From Physcomitrium patens (taxonomy: Eukaryota; Streptophyta; Bryopsida; Funariales; Funariaceae), in contig NC_037271.1 in NCBI RefSeq assembly GCF_000002425.4, positions 7,367,800 through 7,431,799 of the forward strand: DNA of 64,000 nt, in the 5' to 3' direction. The position numbers and the translations under genes are program-made. This document shows positions 10,830 through 22,237 of the stretch, piece by piece. A model generated the notes under the pieces. That model had not been told where the DNA came from and made no database searches. It was given only the letters and a program-made list of their open reading frames with translations. Within the stretch, counting starts at the first letter, position 1, and each line of letters opens with the position of its first letter.

Positions 10830-11329
10830 TGTAGTAATGTTAAGATACAAAGAGATGATTAGGATTTGACAAGTTGTAGCCCATAAAGCTTACTTGATCA
10901 TTTAATAGAATATTAAATATATCCTTCGTAAAAGAAATTAATATAGTTTAACTTTATTTTTTCTTATTAACAAGACACATCTTCTTTGAATCAAATGTAT
11001 ATACTCTTCTATGATCTTTGTAATTCGAACATACCTTCTTTGTTTTGATCTACTAAGCCAAATAATTTACATCTAAGACATATCATCTCTGCAATTTTTA
11101 TTACCTTCTTTAAATATAATGGATTAAACACTTTTTCTTTAAGTTATATAAATCCCATATGCCTTGGAGAACATTTCGGATCAAAACATATAAAGTAATA
11201 GACCAAAGGTCTTGTTTTTAGAGTAGAAGAACTAATGTTGTTTTTGTTATTAATTTGTATTGAAGATATTTAGATAAACTCATCCAAAGAATAGAATGAG
11301 AAAGAAATCGTCTTAAGCTGACTAGCCAT
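10830..11329 (-). pseudogene. RPB1-like N-terminus
   Basis: The minus strand starts at ATG 11329 ('MASQLKTISFSFYSLDEF'). It continues with 'INNKNNISSSTLKTRPLVYY', 'CSPRHMGFI' and 'LKEKVFNPLYLKKVIKIAEM', then 'ICLRCKLFGLVDQNKEGMFE'. This is the clamp head of RNA polymerase largest subunits (CPGHFGxIxLxxPVxxxxFLxxxxxIxxxxCxxC), with the zinc-binding Cys/His cluster partly retained. Few stops occur in the first 130 codons and more after that. The start is chosen because the family N-terminal pattern (V..I.F...S..EI) begins here. It is the first of four pieces of one gene running 11329 to 8063. Confidence 0.88.
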
Positions 11330-13880
11330 GGTAGTGTTGATAAACACTAATTAAAACATATTATATAAAAAATCACAAAAAAAAAAACTACACATATTGT
11401 GAGCAAATTTTTCTCCATTCACTTAAGTTCAATTTGATTCAATTATAACTTAGATTAAAATTAAATATTAACCAGTGTGGGCATATAAATCATAAATATA
11501 AAAAACAAATAAATAAGAATAAAAAGAAATAAATAACAAAATAATCACAAATAATCCAACTAACACTACAAGTTAAATATATAATTTTTATGATTTCTTA
11601 AATATTATAGTCTAATAAGTTAATTGCTTTTTAAGGTTTACTTGATCAAGCTTAAACTCTGAAAATTATGAATAAAAATAAAATAAAATAAAATTACTTA
11701 GAATTAATCATTGAAAGTTGAGTGAAGAGTTTAAAAAGAACCATAGTAAAAAAAAAAATGAAGATAAAAAGTAAATTTTTTAAACTATAATTAAAAGTAA
11801 AAGGTAAAAATAAAAAGATAAGATTAATTTTTATTTTCTTTTATCTTTTAATGATAAAGATGGATGAAAAGATGAAAACTTATCATTAATTATTGAAATG
11901 ACAAAAAAATTCTTAAAATATTATTAATTAATATTAATTAATGAAAATAAGAACTAATATTGCAGATTAGGTGCTAAAAAAATGTGATTAGAAGATGATT
12001 AGAGAGAAAAAAAATAACCTACCTTCAATATGTCAAATTATAGGCAGCCACCTTTGCCACTCAAAAATTCACCAAAAATTCCTTGAGACTCCAATGCATG
12101 TAAATTTTGGTGTAATTAAGGTTAACTTCAGCATGCTTCTATCTTCTCAAATCTTGTGGCAATTTGATCCAAAATTCTTGAGATATGGTTTTTTCCAAGT
12201 AGAGCCACTTGAGCTGCCTTGGCATCAAATCCCTTCTATTTAAAAATTCACTAAAATTTGGTTAGTAATTCAAAGTTAATAATTCTAATTTTTTTCTAAA
12301 ACTACACTTAGCAAAATTTTTTTTCAAAATAAATTCAATGACAAAAAATAAGTAGGTATAAAGCTACGTTTTTCCAAAGTTAATTATTCTAAACTGCTGA
12401 GATAGTAGATTCATTCTTACTTTAAAAATCATCAAAAAAAATTTATAACTTGAAAGTTAAAGACTCAAATTTTCTAATAAATAAGACTTTAAATTGAATT
12501 CACAATAGTAAGTCTCATTAAAGTTTAGTTAGAGGTTGCTAAGTTACAAATTTTTGAAATTAATGCTCTTATGTTGCTAAAGATAATAGACCCCTTGTCA
12601 CTTAGAAATTTGCCAAAAATCCGTCTAAGCTTCAAATTACTCATGGATTATGTTGTTGAAAAGCTAGTAATTAGAAAAAGATGAGAATTAAATACTACTC
12701 AAAATCATAAAAAATTGAGCGACTGAAAGGAAAACAATATTGAGGTAGTGACAAAGTGGGAGAAAATTCCTTCAATTAAAAGCTTAGAAACAATCTGGTA
12801 CGGCTTTGCCTTACAAAAGGAAGAAGAGAGAGAGAGAGTTCAGCCACCCAAGACCTCTTAACTAGGTGGGAAGAGGCCCAAAGGTGGCAGCCACATCTCC
12901 ACCATCCAAATCAAAAAATGTTTAACCAAGATTAAGAGACTATAATGACTCTAAGCCTTAATCCAATTTTAAGGCTAAAAATGCCTCTAATTCAAAAACT
13001 AACATCTTTTTGGCAAAACTAATACTACCAATATTTCTAAAATAAATTTTTACTCAAAGATTGATTATTCTCAAGTCCAAATACGAATTCTAAATCAGAA
13101 AAATTAATTAATTTATTAATTTAGTTGTAAGTTTCAACTATAATATTAATTTTAATCAATCTACTTTGAAATCAGCAAGGGTCCTTGCCATCAAAGCCAT
13201 CATGATCACTATTCTTCAATTTAAACTCCCTTAAACATAAACTCTTAGCAAATCCAAGATTCAATTGTAATTTGGTCATAAATTAATATACTTATGATTT
13301 CTTTTTTTCTTTTTTTCCAATTTTCAATTCCAAATAGTCTTTAAAATTACTAAGAGAAGAATTCTACTATAAAAAATACCTCACCTCTATCTTCTAAAAA
13401 TTATCATTAATTTAACAATTGGACTTTATATTTTTAATCCATTTAAATTGCAGCATGAAATTTAAACTTAAAAAAATCTTAAAAATTAAATAAAAAGATA
13501 GATCTATTAGACTTGAAGGATTTTTTAACCATAGTCAAATTAAGAATCAGCCTTGGAATTGAAAACTAAGATTGTGGATTAATTCAAGATATAATTTCTA
13601 AGACTTAGAAGAAAAATTCTATTAGAATTCTAATTTTAGTATTAAAAGAGAATTTAGACCAAATTAAAAAAATATAGATCTTCTAAACTTACTATTTTTA
13701 GAATTTTAAATAATCACTCAATCTAATAATTAGAAGTATCTATCTAATTAATAACCTTAAAATACAAATAAAATCATAATAAACTAAAAAAAGCTACTTT
13801 GGATCCATAAATTAAAAATATTAGTATTAAAATTAATAAAAATATATTAAAAATCATAAAAATGATTATAACTAACCATT
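11330..13880. other. 2.5-kb non-coding AT-rich insert, possibly an old LTR
   Basis: I find no frame with similarity to a known protein. The stretch lies between the RPB1-like start codon and the possible thymidine-kinase remnant. A TGTTGATAAACAC start near 11336 and scattered purine tracts (12820-12900) suggest a degraded LTR, but I see no partner copy, target duplication or coding domain in the window. Confidence 0.35.
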
Positions 13881-13934
13881 GGAATTATTAATTGTGCTCA
13901 CACATACATAATTGAAGATAGTTATACGTAATAT

Positions 13935-14240
13935 TTGTTGCTTATAATTATGTTGATAGGTCATACATTTAAAGGACAAAAGATGGTTCTCTCAAGATTT
14001 ATAGAAAGTATTGAATTGGATGCTTGTATTATTAAAAAATATAATACTATAATACTAGATGACATACATTTCATCAAGAACATAATCGTTGATAACTGTA
14101 AGATCTTCAACAATATATCCATGTCATTAATGTAAGTACATTTTTAAAGAATCTATTTCTTATATACATTGCTCTAACCATAGCTTCTAACTAGTATTTA
14201 TGCCTAAGATTTTCAGCTTGAAGCATAATCCTTGCCATCT
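13935..14240 (+). pseudogene. Possible thymidine kinase (type II) remnant
   Basis: The plus strand reads 'IGHTFKGQKMVLSRFIESIE' and then 'YNTIILDDIHFIKNIIVDNC', followed in another frame by 'STFLKNLF' and 'IYIALTIASN'. These resemble, in order, the P-loop (GPMFSGKT), the IDExQFF box and the DGTFxRKPF...L.P.A segment of type II thymidine kinases, with the middle apparently deleted. Large DNA viruses often carry this gene, and the virus-like UDG/TFIIS/RPB1 cluster lies 2.6 kb away. The 3' LTR of E2a abuts it at 14253. The match is weak and could be chance. Confidence 0.35.
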
Positions 14241-14252
14241 CTACAATGGTGC

Positions 14253-14752
14253 TGAAATAAGACTAGAGTAACTCAAGAATCCAAGATCTTTCTAATCCAT
14301 AGTAATAGAAAGCCTCATCACAAAATAGGATAGAATAGAACAAAATAGAATTGAACAAAACTAAAAAAAATATAATATGAAAGATGAAATTGAGTAAACA
14401 AAAAAAAATAAAACTTAATTGAACAAAAAGATGCAAAATTAAAATTTACTAAGAAAAAAGATTTGAAGCCATACTTGACCAGATGTCCCAAAAGACCCTC
14501 GCCAATCTTATTTATACCTTATCCTACAACCCTATACTTTTTAGAATGTTTTTAAGTAGTAGACTCCACCTAGATAACCATCCTAAGTCTTTTCTAGAAG
14601 ATTCTATGGTAGGCCCTATTTAAATAACCACCCTAAACTCTTTCTAGAATGTTGTACAATGGGTCGTATCTAGTCCTCTAACCTAACTTCAATTCTAGAA
14701 ACTTCTATGATTCTAACTATCTGTACAATTATCTTTTCTATACTTTGTTATA
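14253..14752 (-). repeat. E2a 3' LTR
   Basis: About 500 bases, homologous to 46685-47230, 51654-52210, 57367-57876 and 33291-33615. Read on minus it starts TATAACAAAG (family TGTAAGAAGG) and ends TTATTTCA. It is preceded by a purine-rich tract next to the integrase end, the usual polypurine position. Confidence 0.8.
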
Positions 14753-14759
14753 ATTAATC

Positions 14760-15805
14760 CTCTTTTACTAATGTAAAACATCAACATTTCTTTTTCAATG
14801 GTATTTTCAAATTTTCTCTTAGTAATGGGTGAGATTTTATGCATGTTTTCACATTGCATCATGAATAGGATATCCTTTCTAAAGAAATTTGTACTGAAGT
14901 TGTGAATTTCTACTACGACGATAAAAATAGCAATGCTCCAAAATATTATCTACTTCATATTTTTATTAGTCATCAATTATAATTGGTCATAGTGATGGTT
15001 GGTGTTGATTTGAAAAGCACTTTGGTTCGGTATGAAATTCTTTTAATTACAAAATATAAAAAATTGGATGGATCCAAATATGTAGTAGAAGCTTGAGGTG
15101 ATATGTGACATCAGAAATCATTGCAAAAATGTAGAAAGGTCTAAGCCACTAAGGTCCTAGTTTACAAATTTGGTTTGATGTAGTAAGTAGAAAGTTGGTA
15201 TTGGAGAGTAACACCTTATCACCCTTTCAAAAGATCATATCTCATCAATGGTTTTGCACATACTATTTTTATTAATTTTATATATTAAAGAAGTGGTATC
15301 ATACTTTTTATAAGACTATTATAAGCCATTGTATAAATTTCTCTATTATTGAATTATTGGTATCAATGGAATAATGTAAAATTATTAGCATAATCAAATA
15401 TTCACTGCTATTAAAAAAATATATTAAATAATCAATACTTACTTGAATACTATCATTATAAGCAAACCATAAAGATGTCAAATATTCATCCCAATCATTA
15501 TGATGAACTACCTCAAATACCCACAGTATATCTTTCTAGGTCTGATTTACATACTTTCTTTGTACATTTGTATGGAGATAAAAGACTGTAGATATGATAA
15601 GTCGTGTGTCTAGCAGCATGAACAAGGCTTGCCAAAAATTACCCATGAAGCATAGATCCGAATCTAAAATGATGACACAAAATAATCCATAGTGAGAAAA
15701 GATGATATCAAAGAAGACTTATGCAAGCATTGAAGCATCAATATCCAAGGGCATTACAGCCAAGTGAAGTTGCATTCAAAGTCAATCCCTAAAGATGGCA
15801 ATTGC
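14760..15805 (-). pseudogene. E2a integrase, C-terminal part
   Basis: Homologous to 47240-48300 of E2b, where a 79-residue open stretch reads as the gypsy integrase end ('VVIYHNDWNEYLTSLKFAYN'). The same region here (15430-15640) is broken by stops. The integrase N-terminal part lies beyond solo LTR A2, at 17135 and up. Integrase would have joined the element's cDNA to the host genome. Confidence 0.75.
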
Positions 15806-17134
15806 TATTGTATAGAGTGATTTACAATCTTGAAATATACTAAATACTAAGTTGTAGAAAGTTTAGCTTTGGCTTATATATGATGTCTTAGCTCCCAAAA
15901 ATCCCTTTATTTTGGACAAAAGCTCAAATTATAACAAAATCCTTCAAACCATTTTCTTCTCTCAAAGGATATTTTTACCTTAAACTTTAGAAATTTGCAT
16001 CTCTTGATCCAACCGTTCAATTTTTTTCAAATTTCTATATAATGTAGATTCTATCTTTAAGCTTTATCACAAAAAAATGAACCATTAATGTATTATCGAA
16101 CTTCTAGCATCTTAGAAATCCTAGAAGATGCTCTAAATCTAAATCTACAAGCATCCAAAAACTATTTTCTTCATATCTCAAAAATCCAAAATCCAAATAC
16201 TACAAAACTTATGCAAAAAGTTTATTAATATGATTATATACAATTTTAAAAAATTTGAGCCAAAATCTTATCCAATTTCTCAAGATATAGCTCAAAACAC
16301 AAGAACTAGAAAAATGGGTCACTTACTACCCTTAGATTTAAAGTGCTAATTTCAACTTCTAATATCTCCTTTATTTCCACTTAAAATCCATCAAATAGTA
16401 TGATAAAATTGTAACTAAAAGAATATTTTCTCCAATCCTAATTGCCAATTATTTATTACTTTCTACAAGTGTGTGTTATATCCAAAAGAGTGACAATAGG
16501 TACAAAATCAACACCTTAACTTTGAGCATCTATATTTCTTTCATGTAAATTTCAAATCAAACAGAATTTATATCAAAATCGTAGCCAAAAATCTAAATTT
16601 ATTCAATTTAGCCTCTAAACCTGAAATGGCTTTGAAAAAATAACCCTAATCCCTAATAAGACCTCAAGTAGCATCCTTAAAGTCTATTATGCACGATTTT
16701 TGGCCAATAAAAATGGAGCTTTTATCATCCATTTCCATTCATCTATATGGATACCTTAACTTCTCTTCTTTTGCTACCAAGATCCTTCTCCAATCATTTT
16801 TTTTTATAAGATTTACATAGTATATGGCCTAAATATCAAATAAAAGAACCAAAACAAAACTTCAAGAATCACCAATATCTAACAAGGGTGACTCTAAATG
16901 TTTAAAATTTACTACTAATAAGATCAAATTCAAAAGTCACTATGAAAAGAAAATAAAGTTATATAAATTCTAATAGAAGTTCTATTAAACAACCTCTTTT
17001 TGAGGTAGTAATCTATCCACATCTTATAATCAATAAAAATCTACTAATATGACTTTCACTATGTTATCTAGTAAATTGTATATTAAATATATAGACACCT
17101 TATTTTCACATGGTAGCCGAACCACAACATAACA
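15806..17134 (-). repeat. Solo LTR A2 in E2a integrase
   Basis: About 1.33 kb, starting TATTGTATAG and ending CCACAACATAACA, homologous to LTR A3 (18267-19616) in the same orientation. Comparison with E2b near 48265-48280 shows integrase sequence on both sides. The flanks TTGC and TTGT may be a decayed target duplication. The family box lies near 16470 (TGTGTTATATCCAAAAGAG). Confidence 0.75.
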
Positions 17135-18266
17135 TTGTAGTATGATTATGAGGCGTTTGCAGCAAACATGTAATAAGATACATAGTTACATACTCCCAAT
17201 GTGTTGAAGATAACAAAATTGGCTGCAATAGTCTTAGAGATACTACGTTTTGTGCTTTGTTATATTGACATGACTTGCAAGAGCATATAAAGGCTTGAAC
17301 ATTATGATCCAATCTTCTCCAAAATCATGTCCTTGAGATCCATTCTAGAGTCTTCTTTCATCCGAAATGTCTAAATATTGAGATGTCATGTCTCTCTTAA
17401 GGTATGCATGTCTAGAATTTACTATTGTCAAGTACATAAATTTACTTCTTGAAATAGAAAAAGCTATTATTAAGAGTGTTATCTTGAGTATTATATATTA
17501 TCTATCTTTAGCCAATCGCTAATCATCTTGAAATAAGCATCCTATTACATAGCTTTGTTCTATTCTATCTCTTTGGTTAGATATGAAATGATACTACTAG
17601 TGGTAGCGACTTCTGCCTTGTCTTTTGATTCTTCCTTCAAGTCTGGTCTCCATGATAAATTTTCTGGCACAGTATGTTGTCGGCTTTGCTTGTACTGAAA
17701 ATGAATATCAAAAAACTACAATTATTCTTTTTAGCGATGATGCTACAATTTTATATTTTTTAGATATAAATCATGTAGCAAAGATCAATGGATAGTCCAA
17801 AAAATCACTAGCTTTTCTAATATATAGTATCGCCACACCTTTGTGGCGTGTACAATCACTAATTGCTCTTAATCATGTACAAAGTAATTGCACTCTATCC
17901 TTTTGAGCTGGCGTAATTCATATGCTATAAGTTGAAGGCCCCTATCAAAGTCTTGTTGAAAGATTGCTCTAATAGAAAAGTCAAAAGCATCAATGTCAAG
18001 CTCACAAGAGAGATTAAGATCATATGGTTGCAATATTGAAGTAGTAATGAGTACCTCCTTCATCTTATTAAAGGTGTTTTGCTACTCTAGTTTCTTTTCA
18101 AATGGCACACCCTTCTCCAATAGGTTTATCAATGAGACAATAATGTAAAAAAATTCCCAAACAAAATGGAAATATATCTAGCAAGGAATAAAACAAGTAA
18201 ACTTTAGAAGCATCCTTAAAGGTTTGTCAATCCTCTACTACTTTCATCTTCTCTTGCTCTATATAT
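17135..18266 (-). pseudogene. E2a RNase H and integrase N-terminal part
   Basis: The minus strand at 17869-18063 reads 'ILQPYDLNLSCELDIDAFDF' and 'SIRAIFQQD', the gypsy RNase H start (YEL-x-x-D-A-S). The integrase zinc-binding piece lies at 17106-17312 ('CSCKSCQYNKAQNVVSLRLL'). Stops and frame changes are present. It joins the RT segment at 19617 once solo LTR A3 is removed; 62030-62350 of E2c shows the uninterrupted arrangement. Confidence 0.8.
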
Positions 18267-19616
18267 TATCGTATGGCATGATTTACTATCTCGAAATACA
18301 CTAGATATTTAGTTATAGAGAGTGTAGCTTAAACCTTTATATAAATCTTTTCTTAGCTTCCAAAACTCCTTTATTTTGCATAAAACTCAAAATATAACAA
18401 AATCCCTTCAAAACATATTTTTCCCACAAAGGGTTTTCTTTTTTTGAACTTTAGAAATTTATAACTCTTGATCTAACTATTCAGTTTGTCTTAAATTTAT
18501 AGGACAAGTAGAATTCACCTTTAAATTTTACCACAAAAAAACCTAACTGCAAATTCACTTCAGATCTTTTAGCATCTAAGAAACCCTATCAGATGCTCTA
18601 AACCCTAATTTACAAGCACCTGAGCACTATTTTCTTAATATCTCAAGAACTCAATACTCAAATATTATCAAATTTATGTATAAAGTTTACTAACATGAAT
18701 GTACACATTTTGTGAGATTTTGAGCCAAAACCTTATTAAATTGCTTAAGATATAGCTCAAGACACAACCACTAGTAAATCGGGTCACTAACTACCCTTAG
18801 ATTGCATGGGCTGACTTCAAAATCCAATAACTCCTTCATCCCAACTTAGAATCCAGCAAGAAATATGTGAAGAGTGTAGCTGCAAAATTTTTCTCTGTAT
18901 TTGCAATCATCGACTTTCAATTTCTATCCGTACGCGTGCGTTATACTAAAAAGAGTGACAGTAGCTTCCAAATCAACACCTTAACTTTGAGTGCCTATAT
19001 CTCCTTCATATATACTCCAAATCATTCAAGATTTATACCAAAATCATAGCCAAAAATCTAAACTTGCTGACTCTAGCCTTCAAACCTCAAATGGTTTCGG
19101 AAAATTAAACCTAATCTCTAATATGGCCTCGGGCAGCCTCCTCAAAGCCCATTGGTCATGATTTTTGACCAATAGGAATGGAGATTTTCATCATTCATCT
19201 CCATTCATCTATATTGGTGCCCTAATTATTTCCTTTGCTACCAAAGTCCTTCTTCAATTCTTTTTCTTATAAGATTTATATAATTTATGCTCTAAACACC
19301 AAATAAAAGAACCAAAATAAGTTTTCAAAAGTCACCAATGTCTAACAAAGGTGACTTTAAATATTTAGAAGTTACTATCAACCAAAACCAATCTTAAAAG
19401 CCACTATCAAAAGAAAATTAAAGTTATACAAATTCTATAGTAATCTTTTTAAACAACCTCTTCTCAAGGTAATAATCAAATTATATATTACAACCAATTA
19501 AAATTTTACAACCAACTAAAATCTACTAACATAGCTCTTGCCATGTCACTTAATAAATTATATATTAAGTACATAATTATTTTAATTTCATATAGCAGTC
19601 GAACCACAACACGACA
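18267..19616 (-). repeat. Solo LTR A3 (left arm of inverted pair)
   Basis: 1350 bases, exact partner of 20361-21710 in reverse complement with no net indel: position x pairs with 39977 minus x throughout. The ends are TATCGTATGG and CACAACACGACA. The central part (about 18355-19595) is almost identical to the partner; the outer ends are clearly diverged. A matching 60-codon open stretch occurs in both arms and has no protein similarity. It inserted in E2a between RT and RNase H. Confidence 0.88.
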
Positions 19617-20360
19617 TCGCACAACTTTTAGGACACCACATGCTTCAAAAAAGTAACTTTTGACTTTCAAAGTTTATATTTTGATTACTTATAATAGAAG
19701 CAATTATCTTACATTTGGTACAGTACTTCTTGTAGGTATTATTCATGCTCTTCAGGGATTTTACTATATACAAAGATATCATCAATGAAGTCAACTATAT
19801 ATTTATTTGAAATGTCTTGAAACAATTTATTCATATAATCCATAAAAGAGGCTGGAGCATTGATGAAGTCAAAGGATAAAACCAACTATTCAAAATATCC
19901 ATAGCACATATGAAATACCATCTTCTTTACATCCTCTCTTGCAATAGGTATTTGCCAATAGCCACTCTGGAAATCTAATTTATTAAAGATGGTTGTATGT
20001 AAAAGATGGTCAAAAAGATCATCCATGTGTGGAAGTAGATATGCATTTTTAATAGTCGGCATATTGAGACATCAATATGCAATGCAAAGGAAAAATCCAC
20101 CATCTTTTTTAGGTATAGAGAGTACAAGTTCTTCCCGTGGTGATGTGCTTTTTTAAATGAGGCTTTTTTTTAAGAGTTTATCCAATGTCTTCTACAGCTC
20201 TTTAAGTTCTTTAGGTGCTAGGCAATAAATTGGTCGACTTGCTAGTTTGGCTCCAAGTAATAGTTCAATTTGAAAAGGGGTACTTTAATCAGGAGGTATG
20301 TCACTCGAAAGGTCAGTTGGAAAGACATCCTAATATTTTTGTATAAGTTGATCTACTTGT
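19617..20360 (-). pseudogene. E2a reverse transcriptase palm remnant
   Basis: The minus strand includes a thumb-ward segment with 'VDFIDDIFVYSK' at about 19765-19800. This is the RT catalytic box (F/YxDD) with both aspartates retained. Upstream come 'HTWMIFLTIF'-type frames corresponding to DxLLDQL...T.FSKLDLxSGY, in several frames. RT would copy the element RNA to DNA. It is bounded on both sides by solo LTRs A3 and A4. E2c 59600-60050 and 61800-61900 is the homologous piece. Confidence 0.8.
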
Positions 20361-21710
20361 TGTCCTATTATGGTTTAGCTACTATATGAAATTAAAATAA
20401 TTATGTACTTAATATATAATTTATTAAGTGACATGGCAAGAGCTATGTTAGTAGATTTTAGTTGGTTGTAAAATTTTAATTGGTTGTAATATATAATTTG
20501 ATTATTACCTTGAGAAGAGGTTGTTTAAAAAGATTACTATAGAATTTGTATAACTTTAATTTTCTTTTGATAGTGGCTTTTAAGATTGGTTTTGGTTGAT
20601 AGTAACTTCTAAATATTTAAAGTCACCTTTGTTAGACATTGGTGACTTTTGAAAACTTATTTTGGTTCTTTTATTTAGTGTTTAGAGCATAAATTATATA
20701 AATCTTATAAGAAAAAGAATTGAAGAAGGACTTTGGTAGCAAAGGAAATAATTAGGGCACCAATATAGATGAATGGAGATGAATGATGAAAATCTCCATT
20801 CCTATTGGTCAAAAATCATGACCAATGGGCTTTGAGGAGGCTGCCCGAGGCCATATTAGAGATTAGGTTTAATTTTCCGAAGCCATTTGAGATTTGAAGG
20901 CTAGAGTCAGCAAGTTTAGATTTTTGGCTATGATTTTGGTATAAATCTTGAATGATTTGGAGTATATATGAAGGAGATATAGGCACTCAAAGTTAAGGTG
21001 TTGATTTGGAAGCTACTGTCACTCTTTTTAGTATAACGCACGCGTATGGATAGAAATTGAAAGTCGATGATTGCAAATACAGAGAAAAATTTTGCAGCTA
21101 CACTCTTCACATATTTCTTGCTGGATTCTAAGTTGGGATGAAGGAGTTATTGGATTTTGAAGTCAGCCCATGCAATCTAAGGGTAGTTAGTGACCCGATT
21201 TACTAGTGGTTGTGTCTTGAGCTATATCTTAAGCAATTTAATAAGGTTTTGGCTCAAAATCTCACAAAATGTGTACATTCATGTTAGTAAACTTTATACA
21301 TAAATTTGATAATATTTGAGTATTGAGTTCTTGAGATATTAAGAAAATAGTGCTAAGGTGCTTGTAAATTAGGGTTTAGAGCATCTGATAGGGTTTCTTA
21401 GATGCTAAAAGATCTGAAGTGAATTTGCAGTTAGGTTTTTTTGTGGTAAAATTTAAAGGTGAATTCTACCTGTCCTATAAATTTAAGACAAATTGAATAA
21501 TTAGATCAAGAGTTATGAATTTCTAAAGTTCAAAAAAAGAAAACCCTTTGTGGGAAAAATATGTTTTGAAGGGATTTTGTTATATTTTGAGTTTTATGCA
21601 AAATAAAGGAGTTTTGGAAGCTAAGATAAGATTTATATAAATATTTAAGCTTCACTCTCTATAGCTAGATATCTAGTATATTCTGAGATAGGAAATCACG
21701 CCATATGACA
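20361..21710 (+). repeat. Solo LTR A4 (right arm of inverted pair)
   Basis: 1350 bases, read on plus as TGTCCTATTATGG...CGCCATATGACA. It is the inverted partner of A3. It inserted in E2a in the linker between protease and RT; E2b near 48715 shows the uninterrupted linker. The family box lies at about 21015-21055. Confidence 0.88.
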
Positions 21711-21764
21711 CCCTTCTATCCGCTCGACTATCTTTTCTACTACTGAGGTGAGATTTAGAACCAC

Positions 21765-21801
<37 letters not shown>

Positions 21802-22236
21802 TGCTCATGCTATAGTTGCTTCTTCATAAAGTTTATTCCTACAAATAAGTCTTTAGTTATAGGTTATATTTCCTCTTTATTTGATGTTAAGGTACAAAAA
21901 GTCACCTTTTATCTTCCATCTATAAAAAAATTATCCTTTCTATCCAATTAACTTTCTTATTTTTTATCTTTAGCCATGGCATACCAAAGATAACATCATA
22001 TCTTAGCTTTGTCACTTTGAATCTTTTTCTTAAGACATAGGTGTCTATCAATTTGAAGATTTTTTCTTCACACTTTTCACTCAATATGTTCTCTTGGTCA
22101 TCTGTAAGGTATATACTTCCTTCTTTAATTTCCTTGGTTTTAATTTCAAGCTAATCAAGAATTTCAATTGAGATACAATTTTTTGTAGAGCAACAATCTA
22201 CAAGCATTTAACATGATTTCCTCTTAGTAGTCCCGT
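21711..22236 (-). pseudogene. E2a protease, C-terminal part
   Basis: The minus strand near 22165-22205 reads 'LVDCCSTKNCIS', the retropepsin active-site position (D-S-G-S in the family, D-Y-G-S in E2b at about 50430). Downstream it matches 50040-50290 of E2b. A (TA)n run sits at 21768-21797. The inner element splits the gene about a dozen codons before the active-site aspartate; the N-terminal side resumes at 30961. Confidence 0.75.
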
Positions 22237-22237
22237 T
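22233..22237. repeat. Target site duplication CCGTT (left)
   Basis: CCGTT precedes LTR1 and recurs at 30961-30965. The last T overlaps the LTR start TGTGATG, so one T has been lost or is shared. The uninserted homologue at 50467-50473 reads TTCTGTTAG with a single copy. Confidence 0.8.

Larger units (their letters stand above)
18267..21710. repeat. Inverted pair of solo LTRs with 744-base spacer
   Basis: Two 1350-base LTR copies of family A in opposite orientation flank 19617-20360, which is E2a reverse transcriptase. Flanking E2 sequence differs on the two outer sides and is colinear with E2b/E2c, so these are two separate insertions and not one inverted duplication. Transcribed or replicated, the locus could form a 1.2-kb hairpin. 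Confidence 0.88.

Noticed and set aside
18867-21110. Two nearly identical 60-codon open stretches (18867-19049 plus, 20928-21110 minus)
   Set aside because: They are mirror copies in the inverted LTR arms, with no domain and no counterpart kept open in LTRs A1 or A2.
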